DNA of 64,000 nucleotides from Strix aluco. Taxonomy: Eukaryota > Chordata > Aves > Strigiformes > Strigidae. The stretch spans positions 60,582,463 to 60,646,462 of the forward strand of contig NC_133971.1 of assembly GCF_031877795.1 (NCBI RefSeq). Direction: 5' to 3'. Below, piece after piece: positions 12,271 through 26,115 of this stretch; the first letter of the stretch is position 1, and each line of letters begins with the position of its first letter. Made by a program: the position numbers and the translations under genes. The notes under the pieces are model-generated. The model ran no database searches and was not told the origin of the DNA. It was given only the letters and a program-made list of their open reading frames with translations.

Positions 12271-15200
12271 GCTGTGTCCTTCATTATATTTCAGCAACAA
12301 ATTTAAAAGTCAGCTTAGGGCATGGTTGTAATTTTGTTGGAAAATTCAAGAAGAATTCGTTGATTTGGGCTTTTTTTAAAAAATATTTTTTAATCATGCT
12401 TAATATGCTCCTTCTTTCGATTGTATCAATATTTTGTAGTGCAAGGAAGGAAGAATTTCTTCTGATAAAAATGGTACTCTTCAGGATAACTTGCCTATAC
12501 GCTAGAGCAGATGCAACTCAAAACCTAAACTTCTAAAAAGAGCAAAAGAGGAGAAGAGAAAGTCCAGCTCTAGTAACATCAGATTTTAGGCCATTGCTAA
12601 GAGAAACTGACTGCAGTTGTCAGCACTGTGGGATGGGACTCCAGTTGCTATGTCTTGACTTTCCTGTGTCAGCAGATGAGTGATGGTAAAAACTTTTTGC
12701 TATTTAAACTGTTCTGAAGCCATATCTGGAGCAAATCTGTTGGATAAGGCTTTTTCTTTCCCATGATTGTTCTTATGCCCGTTACATCTTGACGTATTCC
12801 CAAAGGAGAGCTCCTCAGCAAACATCGCCACATGCTAAAAACACTGCTGAAGTACCAGTTGAAAGCTCCCCTGCTCTGGGAAGGCAGCCCTGCCTTCTGG
12901 ATACATCCTTCCAAACTGAGTGACGAGGGGAAGGACTGAGTGCCAAGCCACACCAAGAATGCTCTGAGGACGCCAAGTTCAAGCAAGAGCCATGAAGCAT
13001 GGCAGTGCCAGTGGTGTTGGCTATGTCGGCTCACACGCAACACAAAGCTGGACCCTGGCTTGTTATCTAGAGGTGGATGGGTCTGACACTGAAGAAATGG
13101 TAGAGGGACTGATTTCTTCTGGTTTAAGATATAAATACTAAGATTTCAGAAGCATTCAAAAGTTAGAGGGAGAAAAAATAAGGAAGCTGCAAGCACACTG
13201 TAGTTCAAGCTGTTGTATGTCGGCACTTATGGTTTATGACCACATAATCAGTTTGATGTGGGATTACTGTGACTTTTAAATGTGAACCATGCCTTCTTCA
13301 GTGCTCTGGGAGTTATTTAATGCTTTTTAGTTTCCACGTTGTGCATGGCTGCAGGCTGTGTTTCACACGATAGCCAGACCAGTCCTTGCAGATTTCTACT
13401 CCACTCGTAGCAGGTTTCTTCCTGGGAGAGTCTGTAGCACTCTTGGTATAATCTTGATGCTTTCCAAATCAAACACAGAGGGGAGGCAGAACAACAAGAT
13501 GGTGAGAGCCTTTAACACTTTGACAGATATTTGAGGGTATTGTTGCTAATTTTGGATGTCAATTTGAGCTTCAGGAGCCTAGTTCCATAGAAAAGTGTTT
13601 CAAATATGTGTTATAGGAACTAATCTACTTGTTCTCTTTAAGCTTTCAGTTCTTCAGGCCTTGAGTATCTCAGAGTGCTGCCTTCGGAAGTGCTCAGGGA
13701 GGACATAGTTTAGACTGACTGTGTTCTGTTATACATAGCGTGTGGAATAAAAGCTGGGTGTTTTGCTTTGGTTGGATAACCTGCAAGATTGTGTTAAATT
13801 TTTTTTCTTCTGAGATGGTCACTTTCTCCTTCCCGTCTGTCTCCAGGGTTCTTGCAAGTGTGGAACAGACATGGCCCTTGCACAGCTTTCAAAACCAGTG
13901 TCCTAAGGTGGTAATTCAACAGGTCATCATTTATTCCTGGGCACTGCCTGTCTTCTAGACTAAGTGAGGCAAAGGCCCAATGGTGCTCTTGCAGGCTACT
14001 ATTTCTTTTCCTTCAGCCTGAGTGACTCAGATTCTGACATATGCCCTTCAGGTGGATCTGGCAATCCGGCAATTGCATCAGTTGCCAGAAGTCAAATAGC
14101 AGGTGACACACAAAAGCAAATCTCTCTTTCTTCTTCTGATATGGGCTGGTTACTTTCTGTTTCACCTGCAGCTGGCTGCATTAAAGTAATTTTAAGAAGT
14201 TTTCCCTTTCTCTGGTATGATGTAGCAGTGTGCAAGATATGACACACAAGTTGCATTGGGTTTCCCCCCTCCCAACTGTAAATGAGATCAGGAAGTGTAA
14301 ATGACAAGATTTCAGCACATTTGGACAGATGTCTCATCATCTGAGCCGTCCTGCTGAATCCAAAATTCATGCCTTCATCATTCTTGATGCAGCTCTCAAA
14401 TGTCAGTCCCAGAGAGACCTGGCCACAGAGGAGGTGGGAAGCCAATGACTGTAACCCATGGGTGTGTTGGTTCAGAGAGGTGGTTGAATGGATGAAGGCT
14501 GTTCCCTATTATCAGCCTGTGGTCTGCAAGTTGGGCAGAGCTGGAGGCCTGATTCCTGAGAGTCCAAGTTGCAAAGGGCAGTGATAGCTCCCTGGATACG
14601 TGTTATGTCCCATGATTTGACTGCTATGGGCAATGCATTCTAATGATTGAGTTTTGGAGGGTATCTCAAAGCTCATTCTTCAGGAATAAAGTAATCTGGT
14701 GCAGGAGGAGACAAATAAGGCAGTCAGATCACATAATTTCTGACCATCTCCTTGCAGCTTTTACTAATCTGTGGACGCATCTGGACTCAGCCACACTCCG
14801 AGCCATACTGTTGTGTTAAATGGACTCCTGCTCTGCTCAGACCTGACAGCTCCTATGTACCTGTAGCCACAGAGTCACATAACCCACAACACAGCAGCTC
14901 TGAACACTGCACTACCTAAGCTAAATAAGCCTTGGATTAAATGTCCATCCTTTGCTCAATTTATTGGCTATTTTTTTTTCTTTAATCAAGCAAGTTTTTC
15001 CCTTTGGACCTGGTAGAGCAGTCTCTCTGCAGTTTCCATAGGGAACTTGCTCCTCGTAGTGACTAGCATGCAGGACAGCAAACAACTCAGTGATCCATAG
15101 CCCTGAGCTGTGGGCCCAACTGAAAGGAATATGAAATGGGTTGTTAGTTGCAACCATTGCATCTGCTTAACAGCCTCAATCACGAACCTTTGGCAAATCT

Positions 15201-18200
15201 TACCCCTGAAGGAGGTTTCTGGCCACGTGTGCTCTATAGTAGAATAGCCATGCCCCTGCATTACCCTATTCTTCAGCAAACAGCTGGACTTCCTCATGCT
15301 CTGCAAGTCCTGATGTTTATACCAATTGCAAAGACAACTTCTTTGCCTCCCTCTTCACTCCATTCCCATCCTTTCTCTATGCCTGAGCTCTCCTTCAGTA
15401 CCTCCCACTCACTGCTTTTCTCTAACCCTAATGCTGTGTCTCCATCTGCTCCCTCCGGCTGCAGCTGGCAGTCTCCCCAGCACCCAGGCTTCCCTCCCTA
15501 TCTCCTTGCTTTTCTCACGCAGGTGTGTGTGGGTACTTCTCTGCTCTGCAGCTCGCTGAATACACCCTCCTGGGGAGAGAAGGACAGAGAGAGGGCATAC
15601 TGGCAGGAGTGTTCCCCTCCACTGTTTCATCTGTTGATGTACAAAAGAGGAAAATCTCAGTTCAATGAACTAGGAAACTGACCAATAACTGCAGCTGTAG
15701 AGGAGACTAAAATGTGAGCACCATGAGCCCACAGGGTCAGCGTGGCCTTGCTGTGCTGTGCTGAGCAGGACCTGTGTAAAGCCACAGCGAGAATGTGGCC
15801 CTAAAAACTGGGTGGGCTTTGCAGATTTGCCCCTTGACTCCAATGAGCTCTTGGATCTCACTTCTCTTTGGGGTTTGTGTTTAGCGTGCTTAAATGGGGG
15901 AGAGAATTAAGGAAAATCCCAGAGAGAAAGTTACACAAAATTGAGACTAATGTAAATACTTAGGGATAAATGCCAGCGTGAGGAGACTTGAACTGTTACC
16001 CAAAACACACTTTAGAAAATTGGCAATTTGAAGGTAATTAAGAAAGCACAACAGAGGTGCCAGATTACTTCTGCTTTTTTTGCCACAGGGCAAGGCTCTC
16101 CAGCATTTGCAGCTGGAGATTAAGTAAGAGTTGACTGGGGAGGAATGTATTCCAGTCTCTTTCTCTCCTCAGGGTAGTCCTTTGAGAAGGGATGGAGATT
16201 TAAGTCCAGGTGCTAGCCAACTGGGTTGATCTCAAGAGATTAATAACTCTTCATCCTCACCTATAGTTTCTCTCTTTCACAGTGTGGCTATTTTTAGTGG
16301 GTGGTGGACAAAATGCTTTCTTACTGACTATTCCGAATTCTGCTTCCAGACCATCTGAAAGTATGTACTGTGGTGGATAAGACAGATCTGAGCCCAAACA
16401 GTTGTGCAAATGACTGTCCATCTTACTAGATCATCAGACATCTTCAACCCTCAGTATTCCCCTTGGATCACCCCGTGCCTTTCTGAAGGTGCTGGAGTCC
16501 CACTGATCACTGGAGATTTTAAGGGACACTCTTGCCCATGAGCCGCTGTTTGAGAACAGCCACATGGACTTTCCAGTGCCTGCATAGCTATGGCTCTGGC
16601 AGCCTTTCCCAATGCCTTACCAGTTAATCCTTTCAGTTTCTTTAAATGAGACATGGGGCAAATATGACTCACTGTCATTTTTGGGAAATGACAGATTTGC
16701 AAAACATGGCCCAGGGAAGTGTGTGCCTTGTGCCCACAGCTGGGATTGATGCACAGCTGCCTCTTGTCCTCACTTCCTTTCCCTTCTACTTTCAAAATTA
16801 GCATCACTACTTTCATTTTGACAGCCAAAACCAGGAGAGGCTTTCTAGTGTCCTCTGTTGCCTTTATGTGAAATGAATGTGCTGGGCTAGAAAGAGAAAT
16901 TACTTGAAGGGAAGAATTTGCTGTATGTCAAACTGTGTGTTGGCACTGTTTGATTGAAACCACACACTTTGATTCCTTGCTACACACACTAGCTTTGCAA
17001 GAAGCTGCAGGAAGGTGAGTCCCTCCTTCTCAGACAGATCTGGGGCTGTTACATCTGGGGCATCATGGTGCTGGCAGCTGGGCTGGTACATCGTATTTAC
17101 CTCTTTGTACTGCTTCTTACTGATTTGTGCCACTGCATCAGCTGCACGGCATCATTCAGCAGAATGTGTCTGCTTGGCTGGGAACTGTTACAACAGCTGG
17201 AACCTGACCTTTCAGTGTGCTGTTCTTCCCCAGTACCTGCCAAATTAAAACCATGCGGGGCCATCTGAAAAGCTGCTGCTCCATTCCGACAGTCCTCAGG
17301 GTCTGCATTAGCACTGGTGTTAGTCCTGCATAAAATTTCCCATATGCATCAAGGCCACCTTTGCTATCAGGACACGTAGGGAACATTTCAGAAGTCTTTG
17401 CCCCACTGCGATGTTAACAAGAAGGGTCTGGCTGCACTTCTGAGCTTTTGAGGATATGCGCTCAGGAAGGTTAATAAAAAAAAGACAAGAAAGATAAGAA
17501 AAGGGAACTTTGTTTTCCTCTCACTCCTTGAGCACTACATCAGGACTCTTCCAACAGGATTACAGACTACCCAGCCAAACTGAGCACCCTGTTGAGAGAG
17601 TCCTGGAAAGGATGGACTTGCAGCTGCTTAACTGGGCAACTTTGCTGAGACGAGGAGACCCAGGCAGCCTTCCAGGCTGTTTCAGGCACAGCACTCGTTA
17701 TGGTCCACAGCTAATGGTTTTATCCAGCTTGTATCTCCTCATGGGAGTACAGACAACAATAAAAATACACACATAATTAAATGCAGCCATCCGAAGTGAC
17801 AGCTCTGCATGCAAGGCACCTACAGGTGAGTGAAAAAGGTGTAACCCCAACCCTCCACTTATCTGAGCTTGCAGCAAACCAGGGTCCCAGCAAACTGAAA
17901 CACAAGGGCTTAGCATTTGCGCAAAGGTCCACAGCAAGCAGGCCTGGTGTCTGCCCTTTCTCTTTGTCTCCTGGTGCTTACTGCTGTGCTGGGCATGGCT
18001 GACATGCTCCCCACCAAGGACTTGCTTGCTACAAAGACTCCAGGTGGGTTTGACAGCCTGAATATCTCTGTCCTTGTGTTGTCTCTTCTTCTTCCACATT
18101 TGCCAGTGCTAGGGAAGGAAGGCACGCAGGAGAGTAGTGCGCACAAAGCCCATGCCCTTGAGACTTGGTATCTGTTTGAACACCACAGAGTGTGGGTGGA

Positions 18201-19890
18201 GTAAGCATGATGTTCAAGGCACTGAAGTGAGAACCTGGGCAAACATGAGTGAGGTAGTGTCTGAGACCACAGAACAAATATTTGCTTGCAATGCACTTTG
18301 GCAGATAACTGAAAGGCAGCCAGGGTGGAGAAGTCCAGTGAAGACAAGGCACTGCTTGTTTGCTCAGCCATGCAGAGGACATAAATGCAAAGCCAGGGCC
18401 ATTCAGGTCTCTCAAGCAGCCGTAAAAGGTGAAAACCAGGAGTAGGCCAGTCACAGCCTGTCTACACATGCCTAAATGCCCTCCGAGCACAAGTATGAGC
18501 ATCATCTTAGAGGTGGCTCACCTACCTCTGATTGCTGGCTTGTACCTCTCAGAAACAGCTTTCCAGGAAGGGAGAGGGAGGGAAAAGACCTTCCTGTGCC
18601 ATGTCTTCCTCCACATCTGCAGCAGGAGCTGCCCATTGCTGAGCTCTGGCTGGGAGACTGGGACTGGGGGGAACACAGCTGGCACCAGCTCCTGACTTGA
18701 TCTTGAGCCCAAGGAACACAAGGACAGATTTGTGTTTCAAACTTCCCCTCTCCCAAAAGATTTTAGATGGTTTCTCCTCAGTTTTCTCCTAGCCATCCTT
18801 TCACTGTGGAAATCCACATTGAGTTAGATGCCACCTTCTTGTTTAGGGGTGAAAAGCTGCCAATGAACAGCTGTACCCCCAGAGGGAAGCCTCCTAGTCC
18901 CTCTGGAAATGAAGAGGGGCTGGATGATACCCTCCAACACTTGAAAAGAAAAAGAAACACTCACTTGTGTCCCCGAGGGATGGTTCACCCTCCATCCCTG
19001 GACTGGATAATGTCTCGTCCCTGCAGTAACTGCTGGGGGTAGGAGGAGACCATGAAGTGGGGAGCCCCATGTAAGGTCCAGCCACCATGACCTGCCCTGC
19101 TCCCTGTGCCATTGCCTTTCTCCTCACCTCTGGGCTGCTCGAAGGCCATGGCAGCACTGGCTCTGCCCCTGGGGGAAAAGCCTGCCCTTTGCATCCATCT
19201 GCCCCACACTCCCCAGGGAGCACCTGGAGGAGGAAGAGCTGTTAGTACTGTGGGGAAGGAGACTGTTTTCTCAACCAAGCAGTGCTTCCTATAGGGTAGT
19301 GTAAAGGATTTTTATCTGTGTTACTTTGCACTCCCTTGTCCCAAATCTTGCAAGCTGGAAACATACCATGTTCTGTGAAACTGCTGGTCCAAAGCTGCTG
19401 AGACCATGGGGCCATTTGACACAGCTCCCTGGCTGACAGCAGCAGGCACTTCAGAAAAGAGTAAGGCGGGATAAAAGATCTTCTTCCATCTACTACCAGT
19501 GAGTATTAGGGAACTTCTGGAGGGAAAGATTGCTCTGGGGCCTCCACATTTAACAGTTCTTGTGGAAATTGTGCCACAGAATTTTTTAGAAGCTTTTGGA
19601 AACCACACAAACTCCTGACATCTCCGGCTCCAGCAGCAGAAGTTAACTGTGCATCTTGTGAAGCAGCTTGTGTGAGTTTAGGACCTATTCTCTGCTAGCT
19701 CTATGGGGTGTCACCCAGAGAAGCAGTGACAGGAGAAGCAGTGAATAGTGGTTTTCCTGTTCACATTTCCGATTTGAGTCCTGATTTCTTAGACCTCTAC
19801 TGTACCTTCTTGGTTTTGCAGGTTAAGAGTTCTAGTATCTTCGCTGTGTCCTGGCACAGAGCTATTCCATACTTTCAGCTCCTCAGAGTC
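12271..19890. other. Intergenic, no gene recognised
   Basis: Between about 14.9 and 19.3 kb the sequence is somewhat richer in G+C and many medium-length open frames overlap on both strands, but none shows a recognisable domain. I see no promoter, RNA gene or clear repeat that can be named. Confidence 0.5.
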
Positions 19891-20260
19891 TGTCCTGTCC
19901 TGTCACTGCACCTGTTTTAAGATGGGGAGACCAGAACTAGGTGGAGGGCTCATGATGCAAAAACATCAGAGAATTCATTAATAACCTTTATTCCCTTCCT
20001 CATACTTCTCAACATTTTATTTCCTTTTCTGACCATTACTGAGCACACCAAACTATTCACAGCACCTCCTGGGTCTCTTCCTGAGTGGTAACAGCTGACA
20101 CGGAGTCCATCAGTCTGCAGTCATGGTGAGGGTTGCTGTTGCCCCATGCACAACACTTTATGTTCATCAAAGTTTCATCTGCCAATTTATTGCCCAATTA
20201 CTTCAACATTGTGGGAGTCTTCTGCTGTCATTAAGTAAAGACATACAGCTTGCTAGATTC
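19890..20260 (-). repeat. Old CR1/L3-like LINE fragment
   Basis: Read on the + strand, the order of phrases matches the reverse complement of an old amniote CR1-type reverse-transcriptase region: 'gatggggagaccagaacta', then 'ttccttttctgaccattactgagca', then 'gggtctcttcctgagtggtaacagc', then 'tcatctgccaatttattgcccaatta'. The copy is heavily diverged with no usable frame. The match is from memory of the family, and the limits are approximate. Confidence 0.5.
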
Positions 20261-23200
20261 CTGGCTGCCAGGTAAACCTTGACAATGTAAGTAAGTGAGC
20301 AAGATCCCTGAGTTTGCACAGAGTCTGAAACAAGAGCATGAAGGTATAACCTACCCTGTCCTCAACTGCTGCTTGTCAGAAAAACAGAGAGGAATGATTA
20401 TTATGCAGAGATCTACCCCATCCACTCTTGTTTGAGTTGCTTTACTTTTGGGGCAGCCTTTGGAGCTGGTTATGCCTTTGGAAAGCCTAAGGCTGCTTCA
20501 AACCCTGGTGCTGTTGCTGGGGAATGGTGACTTTCCCCACAGCAGATGGAGCACTCATGTGACACTCCGTACACTATGTATCATCTATTTACATCTTTTT
20601 TTACATTAGCAACAGATGGCTTGGCAGAATTATTTTTTTTTAAATTGGGGGAAAATGTATCTAAAACTTCACACATTTTCTGGAGCCTATGGTTTTTACT
20701 TCTACAGCACCAATGCTGAGGTCTTTAGTGAAAGGACCTCCCTCAGCCTTACATTGCCTTCTGTGAAGGGGTGTCACACTAAAGATGTAGGTAGAGAGGA
20801 TAGCAGTAAGCAAGCAGAAACTCTCCCAGTCATACAAGGGAAAGAGCAAAAGGCAGCTATGAAACAAGAAAGACAAAAGGGAGAAGAAATGGACTTAGAG
20901 ACAGTAGTAGGAGGGGAGGGAAAGAAGAGAAGCATTAGTGCTGACAAACTCTACCTTCAAAAGCTGACTGGACTTGAGTCCTACAAAAGCATAAGCATGC
21001 TTCACAAATATAAAACTTAGCAAAACACGAGTTCAACATGTTCCTTCTTGTTCCTCTTTTGGCATATAAGACTGTAGGCACTGGGTCCCTGCTATCAAAT
21101 TTTTCTCAGGAAATATGAGGCTTGGTGGGGAGGAGGGTTAATGTAAACCAAGACTTTCCCATGCTCGTGTGACTCCCAAAGCTGGGGCTATAAGCAAGCT
21201 GTCAGCTTGATTTGACTTAGCAGTGCTGATGCCATCAGAAGAAAAGAAGAGGCACTTATTAAGGCCATGGGAAGAGATACATGATAGACCAAGAGCAGTC
21301 AAGGTCCTGAAATCTTTTTATCAGACTACATTTGCCTGGAAAACAAAAGGTCTTTGAATGACTAGGAATGGAAAACATGCCCAAAATTGCCGGACACAAG
21401 CATCATCCTTGTATAGTGTCAAGCCTTGTGCACTGGCAACGTGCTAGGCTGCAGCCATCTGTTGGGAGGTGGTTGGGCTTGGTGGGAGAGGGCTGTCAGA
21501 GGACATGAGAAGACTGTTGGGACACCAGTGGTTTAATCGCCATCCTTACTGCAAAAGGCCATATCAAAGGGAAAGGAGCCCTCTTTGGGGTAGTACATCT
21601 GTCCACCACCTCATCAAAGCTATAGTACTGTCCATAGACAAGCATCTGATCTGCCTTGTGCCAGCAGGAAGGAGTAGAGTACAGCTTTGGGTGGCAAATA
21701 GTTTTGATTGCAACAGTCCCTGTGGAAAACCTCTTGGAGAATGGGCAATACCAAGATCTGCAGAAAGAGCTCTGGGCAAAAGCTGCAGAAGCCCTTGGTG
21801 GCCAATGGACCAGTAAGTGCTGTGCTTGTAAGTAGGTCTTTCCCAGCTTAGGCATGTACACCTGCTGTCATTCTTTCGTTAGATTATTTTGACCCATGGA
21901 CCTTTGCTGCAGTAAATCAGATGATGTGCCTACTGGTTTCTGCTTGGTGTTTCTCAGCAAGCAAACACGGTATGGTGGGTGGATGCAAAGCTAGTTTACA
22001 TTTTTACACTAGTTTTACTCCTCTGTAAATCCTACTCAGTAATGACTAATCCCCAAGTTGATTCCCCTTTCCCATTCGGATTATTTTATTTTCACTAGAT
22101 TTTGGTACTTAATAAAGTTTAACCATTTAGGGTCTCCCTGTTGTGATTTTTCACATGCTAGAAGGACAAGTGGCTAGTTCCTTAGCAGTACCCCAATAGA
22201 GTTTATATGTAGCAGCAAATCCCAAGTTTATAGTAAAAACAAAGGCAATGGAGATTATAGGACTCAGCCCCTCCAAGAAAGTATAAATACTTCAGGAAAA
22301 TGCACAGAAAGAGCAAATTGCAAAAGAAAACATGGCAAATGCCTACAAGGAGTCAGGCAAGACACCAAGACTAGCTGCACTACTCCAAGGATCCCACCCA
22401 TGCTGGGTCTATTTGTGAAACTTCCCATAATGGCAGGAACAGCTTGGGTCATGCAGCCTCTGCTTAACCTGCCATCATCTTTACGAGGAACAACACTACC
22501 CAGGAATCAGTCCCCTTGGCTGAAACAAAGAGGACACAAGCAAACTGCTTTGTGAAGAGATGTCCAACTAATTAATTTCCACTGGACTCAGCTCACGCTG
22601 TCTGCAGCAGCTCAAAGAAAGGCAGCAACAGATGCTCTCAGAAGCCAGGTGACCCTCAAAAAAACTGGAGAGACCTTCAGTCACATCAAGCAGCACAGTG
22701 TGAGAAAACCCACCCTCCTAACAACCCCTCCAACTTGCAAGAGTCCTGGGCCAGTAGCCATCTCAAGCTCAGTCCTGGCCCCAGGCACTGTTTTGCCTCT
22801 CTGGTGTGTGGTGAAGCTGCTCTGCAGTGCTGAGGGTTCAGCAGGGCAGGTCTTGTTGTGGCTCCCCTCCATCAGCTCACTGACACTGGGAATGCATTGC
22901 CCAGGCTGCAGCTGCACCACAGCCTTACTTTTTGGCTGTCTCACACTTCTCACGGGATGAGCATGGGCCCCTGTTAGGATCTCAATGCCCCTTGCAAGGC
23001 ACCATGCCTTACTGGGGGCTGTTCTTTTAGGCATTTCCTGTCAGGTGGGTGGTCCCCTGACTTCCTCTGTCCCTCTCTTTTCTCCAGAGAGTGAAGATCT
23101 GTCTACTTCCTTCTTCCATTCCTGGCAATGAAACACCAGTGGTTTCCTGGTTTATGAGGAGATGTTTCAACTATTCCCTACACCCCTTTGCCCCAGATCT

Positions 23201-25120
23201 ACTGTGGCGTCCACAGTGCCCCTGCAAGTCAGTGAGGCACTCAGTGAGGGCAGCAGCCCACTGAGGAACAGGAGGTAGGACAGGAAAAGTTCTGCTGGGC
23301 CTGGGCTAGCATGGCCTCTTCTGCTGATGATCTAACATCTAAAATTACTGCTATCAATTGCCCATTTCTTCTGAGCAAGGTGAAATGAATCAACAGTGAA
23401 GATCTGAACCCAGGAAAGGTTCTGTCTAGCAGCCCAGAATGGGAAGTTCATGGGATTTCCAGAGAAGCGGCTTTGTCAAAACAATGTTGCCAGTCCTTGT
23501 GGTTTTAAATATGCGTCTGCAGGGGGTTGTGTTTTTGTTGTTGTTGTTGGTTTTGGGGTTTTTTGTTGGTTGTGTTGTGTTTTTTTTTTATACTAGGGGC
23601 TCTTGCAGTTGCAATATGATTACTGAGTTCTCTCTCTTCTTTTCATATTGAGACAATCCTTGATTGTGGGAGCTGTGAACAAAACCATGAGAACAAGAAC
23701 CCCAGGGGCTCAAAATACCTGTATGTAAATAAATGGTAACACCACAGAGATTATTTTCAAAGCAATGCCTTGGTTTTCATCAAGAAAAGACTTGCACATG
23801 ACAACCTCAGTGACAGAAAAAACCAGTCTCTCCAGACATGACTGAAACTGTATTTAATTGCTCCTTAGTACACGGGCTCTTATCCAGCCTTCCAGGCACA
23901 AATACAGTCCTGCCTAACTGGAGCTTCTTCTGGTCTTCGTTCTCCACTTGCAGTTATCAAACTAGGGGGCATTGCTGAGGGAAGTTATAGGTTTAAACCA
24001 AGAGGTTGCTGTACTTCAGGTCCTTCATCCTTCTTGAGGAAAGGCAGCTCCTTGTGTAGGGATGAGGCAGAACCACAGAGCTGTAGTGAGCTGTTTTCTT
24101 GAGACTGCTACATGAGGAATTTAACCACTTAATTAGACACATTTCTGCCTTCCTTCCTGATGCGTGGCCTGTGAGATGCAAGGGAGTAAAGGAGTTGGCT
24201 GAAATTATGTGGTATATGAACAAGTGATTAATCAAAATTTGCTTTGTGATCTTTACTGTGGTCTTTATGCACCACAATAAGAAAGTGGGAGGGGGATGAA
24301 CAAAACTACAAAAGCGTTCAAGGAAAAGAGAAATGAGACTAAAGCAACTTCAGGTTAGTTGGTCGGATGCTGAAGACCCTAGGTAGGATGAAAACATAAA
24401 CCATAAACTGTCATAAACCTACTCACCAATGAGACATATTATAAGAGTTATTTTGAGTCAACCTGCATTAAATTGAGTACTGTGATCCTCCTTAGAGCCC
24501 AGGGACAGAGGCAACAATATCAGGAAACATCAACCCCTAGCACCCAGACAGTGAAGGCAGGAAGACAGACAAAAGCATGACCTTCCACTTTGGAGAATAA
24601 GGTTGCATCCCATGGGATGATGAGAGGCCTCTTCCTGAAAAAGGTCATTTACTTAGGAGTGCTTGGACTGCTCTGTATAAAGTGTGGCATGAATTATTTT
24701 CAGGCTCTGTTGCCTCCCCATCTCAGTAAAAGAAAAAATAAGTTTCCAGAATGAAGGCAGAAAGCAGGAGAGGGGAGAAACAATTCTCAACCATGAAGCA
24801 CAACATATGCTAGCATGAAGCTAAACAGCTTTCCATGCAACATATTCTAGCCAAGCTATTAGTAACACCTGATACACCCATGGTTCTCCATCCGTTACCT
24901 GCCAGCAATGAGCGATTGACTCAGTATTACCAATTATGTTCCCTTCCCCTCTCCTTCCCTCCCACCAATTAAGCATCTGTTAATCATGAGGAATAATACT
25001 CCTCTTGGAAAAGATGGGACGAATAATGAGCTTTGTAATAAAATGGAATATTATTGTAAATAATCATTAAGGTGTCCTGAAATAAGGTGGAGCCATATTG
25101 TTACCCCAGGGATTTTAAGC
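20261..25120. other. Intergenic, no gene recognised
   Basis: No coding or RNA gene is supported here. A GTT/T-rich low-complexity patch lies at about 23526-23590. The rest is unremarkable. Confidence 0.5.
23526..23591 (+). repeat. GTT/T-rich low-complexity tract
   Basis: Repeated GTT triplets are followed by G/T mixtures and a T run. It is simple sequence. Confidence 0.7.
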
Positions 25121-25123
25121 ACT

Positions 25124-26115
25124 GTGTCCCGATTTGAGCCCAGAGGGCACTTGAGCACCAGGCAGCTGTTCAGTCACTCCTTCCCTCCCAGTGCTGGGAA
25201 GGAGAAAAATGAATCGAAAGCCTCAGGAATCAAGATAAGGACAGGGAGGGGTCCCTCACCCATTAAGGATCACAGACAAAAACGACGCTCGTTAGGGGAA
25301 GAAAACAAGAACATCACTTTAATTCAAACAGAAACAAAACCAACACTTAACAGAATGGAATAGTGAGAAGCATTGCCATACCTTAAAACACCTCCCCCCA
25401 CCCCTCCTTTCTTCCCGGGCTCACTTTTGTTCCCGACATTCCTACCTCCTCCACCAGTGGCACAGGGGCAGGGGGTGCAGTCAGTCCGACACTTCCTTCT
25501 TCCAAGGTGAGGGGGAAGTACTCTTCTGCATTCTTCCCCCTGATCCATGTGGCATCCCTCTCACAGGAGACAGTCCTCCATGAACTCTCTCAGCTGCAAG
25601 TCTTCCTCATGGGATGCATTCTTCTCAGTACGCTCCAGCGTGCGTCACCTCCACATGTTGCAGTCCTCCCAGTACTGAACTACAACAGTGGGGGCTTCTT
25701 ATTCCCACAGAGTCTTGGGGGTCCTCCACAGGCCACAGGTGAATCTTTGCTCCTCCTGTGGCCTCCATGGGTGGCAGGGAGGGAGGCCCTGACATCTCAC
25801 CATGGGATACAGGGGGGGTCCACGCTCTGGTGTACCTCCCCCCCTTTCTCCTCCTTCCTTCCACTGCCCTCAGTGTTCACATAGGTTTCCTTCTCATAAC
25901 ACCTCAAAGTCCTAATCCCCTCTCAGGTTGCCCTTCTTAAATATGTTATCACAGAGATGCCACCACCATCACTAATTGGCTCAGTCTTGGCCAGACGCGG
26001 GTCTGACTTGGAGCCTGGGTAGCTTTCAAGAAGCTTCTTACAGGGGGCCACCGCTGTAGTTCTCTTCCCCACTATCAAAAACCCCACCACATAAACCCAG
26101 CACAACTGCTATTTA
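25124..26115 (-). mobile_element. Avian LTR-like retroelement block
   Basis: I recognise this stretch from bird genomes by its order of phrases. A 'ccttaaaacacctcccccca' block comes first. A series of degenerate units containing 'tcctccac', 'tgcagtcct' or 'catggg' follows (about 25550-25810). Next come 'ttaaatatgttatcacagag' and 'actaattggctcagtcttgg', and it closes near 'aacccagcacaac'. On the - strand the two middle phrases give a CCAAT-type sequence (gccaat) upstream of a TATA-like 'atatttaag', as expected of an LTR promoter in that orientation. It has no coding capacity. Exact ends and the family name are uncertain, and I did not find flanking target duplications by eye. Confidence 0.55.

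Noticed and set aside
15148-15681. 177-codon + strand frame
   Set aside because: Ser/Pro/Leu-rich with no domain, overlapped by frames on the other strand. It looks like low stop density and not selection.
17910-18505. Overlapping 153- and 158-codon - strand frames
   Set aside because: Two frames of similar length overlap each other and + strand frames. No recognisable motif in either.
20616-21020. 134-codon + strand frame rich in Lys/Glu
   Set aside because: The purine-rich local sequence accounts for it. No domain or gene context.
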